This document shows positions 56,032 through 64,000 of a stretch of 64,000 nt of DNA, in pieces (the stretch's first letter is position 1; the number at the start of each line of letters is the position of its first letter). The notes under the pieces are model-generated. The model searched no databases, was not told the origin of the DNA, and saw nothing but the letters and a program-made list of their open reading frames with translations. Both the position numbers and the translations under genes were made by a program. Source of the stretch: Ceratothoa steindachneri (lineage: Eukaryota; Arthropoda; Malacostraca; Isopoda; Cymothoidae); assembly GCA_963969495.1 (NCBI GenBank), contig OZ018324.1, positions 50,095,361 to 50,159,360 on the forward strand. Direction: 5' to 3'.

Positions 56032-59000
56032 AATGACCTCTACCTCCGAGGAGGCAAAGTAGGCCCCAGCGAGAAAATTCTCAACACGGTCATGGGAGCC
56101 GTATACGACTGCGGATTGAGAACTCGCAAACGGGTCGTTGTAGGGATGCTCCCAAGAAGAGGTCCTAGCCGGACAGCTCACTCAAGGAACGTGAACCTGA
56201 ACCAGCGCCTGTCCGACCTCTGTACGGCGGAAGGGGTCTTCTTTCTGGACCCTTACCGCACCTTTTACGGTCGAAACGACCTTTACCAAAGGGACGGAGT
56301 GCACCTTTAATTCAAGGGAAAGGCTGTACTCTGTAACTTAATCCAGGATGTCGTAGAGCGGACGCAGAAGAGCGTCCGACGCAGAGTAAAGGCGGACATA
56401 AGACAGTATGCCCGTGTCACTCCTGGAACGACGTTCTTAGATGTGGCAAAGAGGGGTACTGCCACACAAAAGAAGCCGGAAAAAGGAAGAGCGTAGGGAG
56501 TCCTACACTGGGGGACTCCCTAAAAGTTCTTCTGTTTAACGCGAAGTCAATCAGGAATAGGTTTCTTGAGCTCCGTGGCATCGTAGCAACAGAGGAACCT
56601 GAGATGGTGGCCATAACGGAGACGTAGATTAAAACCTCAAGCCGAGATTTTGAAGGTGAATTCACGATTCCCGGTTACCAGCTCTTCCAGAAAGATAGGC
56701 CAGACAGAGAGGGTGGCGGTGTGATGTTGTATGTCAAGGATACTCTCAACTCGACGGATTGCAACATCGTATCCGACCATGAACTACTAGGTGTTGACCT
56801 AGAGATAGGTCCTGCCAAATACAGGACCCTGGTGCTTTATAGACCTCCTGCCCAACTCTTTGAAAAGGACAGAGATCTGTACCAGCTACTAGGAGAACTT
56901 GTCGAAGACAGAGTGTGTATCGTCATGGGTGATTTCAACACACAAGTTGACTGGGAACCCAGAGAACCCTGTGGCGAGAACGCACTACTCCTGGAGTTCA
57001 CGAACAACGAGTTCCTGACTCAATGGGTGAGAGAGCCAACGAGAGGAGACAATATCCTCGACTTGGTTTTCACCTCTGAGGATGACATCGTTGAGGACCT
57101 CTCTGTGGGCGAAGAGCTCGGTGGCAGTGACCATCGACTAATTAGATTTGTAGTCAAAGTCCGCAAGGCAGAGCCTGCAACTAGTAAATCAAGGAAACTC
57201 GATTTGAGAAGAGCAGACTTTGCAGGTCTACGCGCGGGACTGACTGACTGAGGCTAGAAGAGTGCGAGGCTGTTGAAGACTCTTGGAACAGTTTCAAAAC
57301 CACATTCATGAGTCTTCAATCGCGTTGCATCCCTCTGAAATGCCGTCGTCGGTTCTCTGTTCAACCAAAGTGGTTTAATCGAGAAATCGGCCAACTGCTT
57401 AGGGAGAAGAGAAATGTGTACCGGAAATCGAAGATCTCGGGTGACTTTGACGAATATCGGAGGCTAGCCAGGAGAGTGAAGTCCAGCATAAGGGCGGCTA
57501 AGCGGTCTGAGGAACTCCGAGTGGCCAGACTCTGTAAAGAGAATCCCAAGGAGTTTTTTGGATATGTGAACAGCCGTAAACCAATCCGTCGAACGATTTG
57601 CCCCTTGAGGAATGAGGAGAGGACATTAAAGCATTCAGATGCAGAAAATGCTAAGCTTCTCAACGACTACTTCTCTTCAGTGTTTACTAAAGAGTGTGGT
57701 CCCCTTCCCCAGCCAATGGATTCCTACTCGGGGGAAAAGCTGGAGGCAATGGACTTCACCGAAGGAGAAATAAAGAACAAGATCGCTGATCTAAAGTCGA
57801 ATAAGTCCCCTCGACCGGACGGGTTTCTATCCAAGGTGTTGAAGGAAGTGTGCAATGAAGTATCACGACATCTGTGCGCTATCTTTAACATGTCAATCCA
57901 GACCGGATGCGTTCCTAGAGATTGGCGTGAGGCGGAGGTGACTCTGATCTTCAAGAAAGGAGACCCCAGCCATCCGTCAAACTACCGACCTATCATTCTG
58001 ACTTCGATAGTCGGTAAACTCATGGAAAGCATTATGGTGGACAAAATGACGTCGTATTTAGAGTCAAACCTGCTACTGAGGAGTTCCCAGCACGGCTTCC
58101 GAAGGCAACGGTCATGCCTGACGAACCTTGTGGAATTCTTCCACTTCGTGTACAGTGAGCACGATTGGGACAAGGCGGTATGTGTGGTGTACTTAGACTT
58201 TCAGAAAGCCTTTAATAAGGTGCCACACCACCTACTTCTCCGAAAGTGCGAGCGCTGGGCATAGACGGAAAAGTAGCCGGCTGGATCGAGAATTGGCTAA
58301 GTGGCAGACGGCAACGGGTGGTGGTAAATGGACAGGCTTCTGGGTAGGTGCCCGTTACTAGCGGGGTGCCTCAAGGTTCTGTCCTGGGACCACTACTATT
58401 CATCATCTACGTCAACGACATGGACGGTAACATAGTTGCCAAGATTCCAAATTTTCCGACGATACCAAGCTTGGTATGAACGTTGCAAAGGATAGAAATA
58501 CTGCCCACCTGCAAGAAGATCTTGGGAAGATTAGGGAGTGTGTCGGACACGTGGCAAATGCCTTTTAACGTGAACAAATGCAAAGTAATGCATATCGGCC
58601 ACAGAAACCCCCAATCTCAGTATATCCTTAAGGGCACTGCTCTTGAATCGAGTGACACTGAGAAGGACTTCGGTGTAACTATCACTAGCGACCTGAAGTT
58701 CTCGAAACAGTGCATCGAGGCAGAGAAGAAAGCCCAAAGGATATTAGGCTACCTAAAGCGCCAGTTTGGATACCGTAACAAGGAGATAGTACTTTGTCTG
58801 TACAACTCCCTCGTTCGGCCGCACCTGGAGTATGCCGTACAATTTTGGAGTCTTTCGTTTCGAAAGGACATCGCGAGGTTGGAACGCGTACAAGCTAGAG
58901 CAAACAAACTGATTCCCTCTATCCGACATAAAAGTTATAAGGGAATTAAATCTGTTCTCGCTGGAAATCCGTAGACTACGTGGTCAGCTCATCGAAGTTT

Positions 59001-59404
59001 TTAAAATACTTCGAGGGTTCAACAATGTTGACTACTAGAATATTTTCACACTGAGTGAGAACAGAACGCGCATTCATGGCTTCAAACTTGAACTGAAGCG
59101 TTACAACCGCAATCTGTGTGGAAATTTTTTCACCTTCAGTATCTGCGGTAAGTGGAACGCACTTCCAGTGGAAGTTGTCAACAGTGAATCTGTTGACCAG
59201 TTCAAGTCAAGACTAGACAAAGTCTTGAAAAGTGGCCGTTTAGGGACGCAAAACAATTGAGCAGCCATGTGCCCGCTCGATTGCTAGTCGAAAAGTACCC
59301 TCTTTGAATGGACCGTAAGGTCTCCTAGGGTACCTTCTTTCCTTGTTGTTACCTCTTGTTGTTACACACACGTCTCTCTCTCTCTCTTTCTTTCTCTCTC
59401 TCTT
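56032..59404 (+). mobile_element. CR1-like LINE copy F, plus strand
   Basis: Starts inside ORF1 at NDLYLRGGKVGPSEK and keeps the end of the SGNH-type domain (YQRDGVHL-stop at 56310). Endonuclease at 56440-57251: the same TAG after AITET as in copy A, then GGGVMLYVKDTLN, CIVMGDFNTQVDW and ELGGSDHRLI. Linker and polymerase at 57308-58264 are open (SPRPDGFLSKVLKEV, NYRPIILTSIVGKLM, VYLDFQKAFNKVPHH). A frameshift follows. [20 protein letters not shown] (58360-58420) and a decayed FADD site precede MHIGHRNPQSQ and VRPHLEYAVQFWS. It ends in CTTGTTGTTAC and a CA/TC tract (59364-59404). The 5' ends of E and F meet head-to-head at 56031/56032. Confidence 0.9.
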
Positions 59405-60567
59405 TAAGAAGCCCATTACACTTAACTTTCCTTGTAGGAATTTCTACACCCACATTACGGACTGTTTAGCATCTATGGCAGTTAAAGTGAGATGAATGCT
59501 TTGAGAATATGAGAAACCCATCTGGTCCGCCGTGCGCTAGTAACCACGGAGATTTGAGGTGGCGCTTTGCCCTCGGAATGGCCACACCTTGTCTATTCGA
59601 CACGTTCTTGTAAACCCTCTTTCGAGATCTTTGTGAATGCGTCCTTGGCCTATCACGTATTTTTTTATCACTTTTACATAGTTTGTTTTGGGGATGTGGA
59701 GTTCGGAGTTACTAATATGGCTAGTTTTTTTTCCCCCCTCAGCCTTTCGCGTCACACTGATAATATAGTCCGTTTGGACTGTTGCGGAAATTTCGTCTGC
59801 CCTTCATAATAATACCCCCCTCCCCACGCGCCTGTAAAATAAACCATGCAATCGCCGGGTGCAAAACCGGAACAAGAAAAAAAACTCACATCATACACGG
59901 GTCGACATGCCATGGCTATAATGGAGTCACCAGACAAAACTAACTGCATAAATAATTATCTTCTGCACCTATAACCAGACACAATTCAACATGTTCAGAA
60001 CATGCCCGTAGAAGCCCAAGACAAAACCTACAGGTAAAGAGAGTTCTGGATCTCTGGTATAATCCCTTCCAATGGGCGTAGTTCGTCGAGGATGTAGACA
60101 ACTTATATAAGATCAATTGCCTCTCATAGACAGGTTACTCAGGCAAGCTAAGATGCAGCTGTCATCCAAAACTATAAATACCTGCAAACGACGCAAAGGA
60201 ACGACCAACACTACCGCCGGAACCACACGCCATTAAACACATATTCATAACATGCAGATAAAGGGGGAGTTGGATCCCAGATAGAACAGTCAGGTTGGCA
60301 GAGTTCGTTGAGGCCAAGTTTTTTCAAATTTGGTCATTGGGTGAGACAAGGCGTTTTTATCCACTTCACGCTTTGAGCGAGTCTAAAGCTTTCACCTAGG
60401 TTCGCACTTCATTTCAAATGCCATCATGCAGACTTCGGATACTAGGCCTTTCCATCTAGTGCATGTATGACTCCCTCAAAAATTAACTATAAACACCTCA
60501 AACATAGACTTTATTCAAACTAGTTTTGTGTTCAATTCTACAAAATGAAAGAAAAATAACATCTTGC
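59405..60567. other. unassigned sequence
   Basis: About 1.2 kb in which I recognise no domain, RNA or repeat family. Base composition is mixed and open frames are short. Confidence 0.4.
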
Positions 60568-61060
60568 AAAGCAGTTTCCCAAACTTTTTTGTCGTGACCA
60601 TTAACACAAAATGATCTGGGCCTGGCGACCCTCAGGGATGAAATATTATTTCAGTATGATTTTAGTTTTATCCAGTTGAATAAAGTTGAATTAATTTTGA
60701 TATGTTATTAATAAATATAATAGAATATTGATTGAAGATAATTGAGGGCAAACATTCATACTCGAGCAAAGATAAACAAACTTTTGACTGCCAACTATAA
60801 TAGTGTTTCATGAATGAGCCCTTCTGACTATTTAACTACTGATAAATATAATAATTCTTCAGTTTCTACATTTAATTTTATCCAATATATTTTACGGACA
60901 TCCCCTGTTATTTAATAAACAATATATTTTTATATTTCTATGTATGTTAATTGAATGATAGTAAAAACGCATTTTCATATTAATTTAATTTATTGAAAAA
61001 AAAGCAAGCAAAGTAAATAAACTTTTGGATGGACTCTTCTTCTGGCTCTTCAAGTAGACT
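60568..61060 (+). mobile_element. possible hAT-type terminus or non-autonomous hAT remnant
   Basis: CAGTTTCCCAAACTTTTTTG followed by TCGTGACC resembles the usual start of non-autonomous hAT elements (CAGnGGTTCCCAAACTTTTT...GACC). No matching inverted end or 8-bp target duplication was established, so this is weak. Confidence 0.3.
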
Positions 61061-61079
61061 TCATTTAAAAAAAATATTT

Positions 61080-61860
61080 TAGTGACTACCGTGATGTTCC
61101 TTCACATTTGGACAAGTTTCTTCAGATTTGGCATGATGTTGATGGATAGAGAGCAGCGCAGTGCTGTTTACGAAGCAAGGCCTAACAGACGGCATTTTCC
61201 AGTCGGAGCAGAGCATCGGACGCCGAACTGTCCGGAAGACAGGCGGCCTCCGCTGTCCAGAAAATAGGCTAAGGTTTACTAATTTCTCCAACTTGCACGC
61301 GCAGAGAGATTGGGCGGAAACCGGCCGGGGTAGAGTGATCTCTCACCGGTTTGCAAAAAGCGAGCACAGTAGCGATTCGCCGGGAGTCTGGGAGGATGCC
61401 CTCTACCCAGATCCTGTTGAACAAGTCTAACAGAAAGGCCATGCCTCGCTTAGGCAGATGTCTAAGCATGACATATGCGACATCGTCCGGATCAAGGGCG
61501 GTGTTCGCGCACGATGTGATAGCGGAATACAACTCACTCAATGTAAACCTGTCGTTGAATGGTTCTCCGCCTCTGGAGATAAAGTCTAGTTGGCTTCCTA
61601 CCGCGAGCTCAGGATGCTCATTGAATGGTGGCGGAGCAGCATCCCGGCTTGAAAATGCGGTCGTGAAGGACTCTGCCACGGGCGCCGGGTCTGAGATTGC
61701 GGTACCATTTTTCTGGAGAACGGGAGGGAGTTCCTGCGAGAACTTGCCCCGAATCCTTTTGACTCTATTCCACACCTCTGCTAGAGGGTCTTCCCGTAAA
61801 GTGAAGTGAATCGGAGGTATCCATCCCTGACAAATTGAGAAGTTCCTTGTGTTCAAACGT
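61080..61860 (-). pseudogene. I-like LINE reverse transcriptase fragment
   Basis: Minus strand. 61856-61269 is open: PLAEVWNRVKRIRGKF, a linker with the AFSSRDAAPPPF stretch, ALDPDDVAYVMLRHLPKRGM, LLDLFNRIWVEGILPDSRRI, ATVLAFCKPVRDHSTPAGFR and PISL. After PISL the sequence jumps and continues as SASDALLRLENAVC and LLRKQHCAAL (61230-61150), the segment before the first catalytic Asp. The catalytic region itself is absent. It belongs to the same broad I-type group as the copies at 33-38 kb but is much less decayed. Confidence 0.8.
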
Positions 61861-62415
61861 CAAAATTAACTTACGAGAATGATAGGCTCTTGTGGATTGT
61901 CTTGATTAATCTAATGTTATGATAGAAGTTGAATCTGCGGGCTTAGTCACCCTAAACACATTAGTTACACGTTGCCCTGCCAGCTTACTTTGAGACCGAG
62001 ACGTCTTAATCCTTCTACTCATTAGATCTTATTACATCTTTGAAAACTTTGAGCCTGGAATGAGACGTTAAAGACGAAACAGATCTTCACCACAATCACG
62101 AGCCTACATACGACGTGGTTCACCACAACGAGATTCAAAAGCATCATTCAAATAGAAAACGTTAACATTGAAAAGCGGAGTATCGATATCACACTTTAAT
62201 ACAAGAAAACGAGAATAATCTAACTCTAGATCCATTTCGTTAGCATAAGAATCTAAATAAGAGGAATGAACTTAAACTTAGAATAATTATCACGAGAACC
62301 CTTCTTAGAGGGGAAGGCAGCCTTGAGAGGGGATTGGGAAGGAGATTTAGCCATTGCACTTAGATTCGGCTCAGACTCTCCCTCGTGACTCCCAGCCATG
62401 AATAGCTGCAAGAGC
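61861..62415 (-). pseudogene. I-like LINE ORF1 N-terminal fragment
   Basis: Minus strand. MAGSHEGESEPNLSAMAKSP with SPLKAAFPSKKGSRD (62399-62290), then in another frame YANEMDLELDYSRFLVLKCD and NVNVFYLNDAFESRCGEPRR (62250-62105). The second part fits the start of Gag-like ORF1 proteins of I-type LINEs. Stops follow. Position upstream of the reverse transcriptase fragment suggests one internally deleted element (61080-62415). Confidence 0.5.
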
Positions 62416-62479
62416 CTGGCACTACTGCTACTGACGAATCAGTTATAAATGTTATGTCCTCTCTGGGAGCATATACGGT

Positions 62480-63215
62480 TCTAATATGCATCTTTTTTAA
62501 CCTACGGGAAGAACCTTTCTACACGGGCTGTTTACCGACGCGGACTAAACCAGACCAATGACGGCCTTCCCCTTGGCCACAGTAAACATAGACCAAATAA
62601 CAAAACCAGTAACAAATCCAAATACAAGTAGTAACGTCATCAAGGTCAATACAATGGAAGGGAGAAGAGGGGGTATACACGGAAGGGACTGACAGAGAAA
62701 AAAAGGAAAGGAGCATAGTAAAAGTCCATTTCGTCACCCTCACTAAAGCGAGAGTAAACCCCCACCTTGCCGCTCTACGGCAAGAACCCCTCCACAATGA
62801 GTCCCAAAACATTGTGGCTGGGAAAGACAGCCGCAGGGAGGTTGTCAGCCCATTACACGCAGGGAAGGGGTTATTGGGCAAAACCGATCTCATTAATCGC
62901 GCCCCAACGCCGAGGTCCCCTCAAGTCCTGGTCTGTTGCGACCCGAAAGCGTTGTTTATACAAGTTCCAAAGCCTTCCTTCAGCATGAGGTAGCTGCTGA
63001 GGTCCTTAAACCTAGACAATAGGAGAAAGTCGTAGTAAAAAAAGAAGGCTACGATGGAACGAGGAGGAAGCACACCAACTTCCTACAGCCCGGTCAGCGA
63101 GTTCGTCAAACCAGTGATGGGCCTTCCCTACTTTGCTCGGTTGGGGAGAGAAGAGCTCCTTTCGGTACCAAGTGCAGGTAAGCAAAGGGTTGAGGAGATA
63201 GTCGTAAGGTAAGAT
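62480..63215 (-). pseudogene. I-like LINE 3' part
   Basis: Minus strand 63180-63040 reads CTWYRKELFSPQPSKVGKAH then HWFDELADRAVG, similar in layout to RHQSWYLDELARYCL at the 3' end of the copy at 43 kb. The rest is 3' untranslated-like, with PHAEGRLWNLYK near 62985. No catalytic domain. Separate from the element to its right, which has its own 3' end near 63230. Confidence 0.45.
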
Positions 63216-63229
63216 TTTTTAATTTTTTT

Positions 63230-64000
63230 AGAGCCTATATGGCGACTTCCCACTTGGGCATAAGTCGCCGGAATCATGACAGCCTAACACTAGGCTACTT
63301 TAAAATAAGAACACGAAAAAAACGATAAAAAGTGAAGATCACAACAATTAGGAAGCAATCTCCGACGTCGGGGGGAGGTCCCTGTCCCCCATGCACAGGA
63401 GCATGCGACCTACAAAGAAAAGAATAACAAAAACAAAAAACAACAAAAAAACCTAGTTAAATATAAGGGAGAAGGCCGGCCTCCTCTCAAAAGTCTACCA
63501 GTGCACCAGTCAAAGAGCACGCACTCCTCCCGAGTACTAGGGACAGGCGGTAGCGACCCCGCCCATCCGGTACCGGGACATTCAACAAGAATGTGACGAA
63601 CAGTCTGGGGGACAACGCAGTCGTCACAGTAGGGCGCTGGCGAGCGCTCCATCAAATATCGGGGCGTCCCGCGAATATGCCCGATTCGGAGACGACAGAA
63701 AGCAACCTGAAGCCTTCGCAGCATTGGGGGGGGGGGGGGGGCATGGGAACAGTTGCGGCGCAATGGCACGCAACTTTAAGTTGCCTTCGACCATCTCCCT
63801 TCTTCTTTGCCAAATAGTTCGAAGAGCTGCCCGTATTCCTGCCATGTATTCGGTGTGAGGAAGAGCGAAACGCTGGTCCGGTCGCAGAGACCTCGCGGAC
63901 TCTTTGGCGCGCTCATTCCCCGCAATTCGTACATGTCCAGGAACCCAGCAGAAGATAATCTCGACATCTGCCCGGCTCGCCAAAAACCGTGGCGTCACGG
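63230..64000 (-). pseudogene. I-like LINE RNase H and C-terminal zinc segment (runs off the window)
   Basis: Minus strand, entering at the right window edge. 63998-63720 has IIFCWVPGHVRIAGNERAKE (RNase H end, where the usual Asp after NERA is Lys) and TIWQRRREMVEGNLKLRAI. A G run of about 17 bp (63726-63742) shifts the frame. 63720-63410 continues with RLRIGHIRGTPRYLMERSPA and YCDDCVVPQTVRHILVECP, the zinc-binding C-terminus, and a hydrophobic tail to a stop. Apart from the shift at the homopolymer it is well kept. The rest of ORF2 lies outside. Confidence 0.8.

Noticed and set aside
59405..60567. Possible host exons in the unassigned stretch
   Set aside because: No acceptor-frame-donor combination with a recognisable product was found.
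62519..62893. 124-codon minus-strand frame with hydrophobic stretches
   Set aside because: Lies in what looks like LINE 3' untranslated sequence; composition alone does not support a membrane protein.

Overview
This is nuclear DNA of an animal, most likely an arthropod and quite possibly a decapod crustacean. I infer this from very dense (TA)n and (GA)n microsatellites, from CR1-like, I-like, Penelope-like, BEL/Pao, Gypsy and mariner elements sitting side by side, and from spliced host exons with GT/AG borders. No species can be named from the sequence alone. Nearly everything readable is a mobile element or its remains. Most coding regions are broken by stops and frameshifts, so few entries are intact genes.

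Host gene: two + strand exons, 27440-27591 and 40611-40718, join in phase. Together they encode the C-terminal end of a phosphoethanolamine N-methyltransferase-like protein (methyl transfer to phosphoethanolamine in phosphocholine synthesis). They are separated by an intron of about 13 kb filled with retroelements and a mariner. I found no earlier exons in the first 27 kb.

Layout. 1-2000: an unclassified dispersed repeat, a microsatellite and a tRNA-derived SINE. 2.0-4.6 kb: decayed BEL/Pao element joined to a Penelope-like (PLE) 3' end (4.6-5.5 kb). 5.57-6.86 kb: mariner. 9.7-11.5 kb: palindromic PLE between (TA)n tracts. 12.0-12.3 kb: SINE. 12.3-17.2 kb: decayed Gypsy pol split by a small mariner (14675-15573). 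17.4-18.2 kb: palindromic PLE. 18.4-19.5 kb: maT-like transposase remnant. 19.6 kb: short perfect-looking palindrome. 19.8-22.1 kb: palindromic PLE with reverse transcriptase and GIY-YIG domain. 22.1-25.2 kb: three transposase remnants. 26.6 kb: second copy of the dispersed repeat. 27.06-27.35 kb: 21-bp minisatellite just before the host exon. 28.3-38.3 kb (intron): I-like ORF1, a (TA)n palindrome, PLE, two I-like copies, CR1 remnant. 39.1-40.0 kb: second deleted mariner. 40.8-42.5 kb: RTE-like LINE. 43.0-45.1 kb: I-like 3' end and a PLE.

45.3-59.4 kb is the most striking stretch: six CR1-like LINE copies. Five lie head-to-tail on the minus strand, each ending in a (TC)n tail [(GA)n on +] that abuts the 5'-truncated start of the next; the sixth lies head-to-head on the plus strand. 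Copy A retains an ORF1 with a cysteine cluster, a coiled coil and an SGNH-esterase-type domain, plus an endonuclease-reverse transcriptase ORF2. 59.4-61.0 kb is largely unreadable, with a possible hAT terminus. 61.1-64.0 kb holds pieces of I-like elements (gag, reverse transcriptase, RNase H), the last running out of the window.

Family calls come from motifs recognised by eye; no database search was possible.
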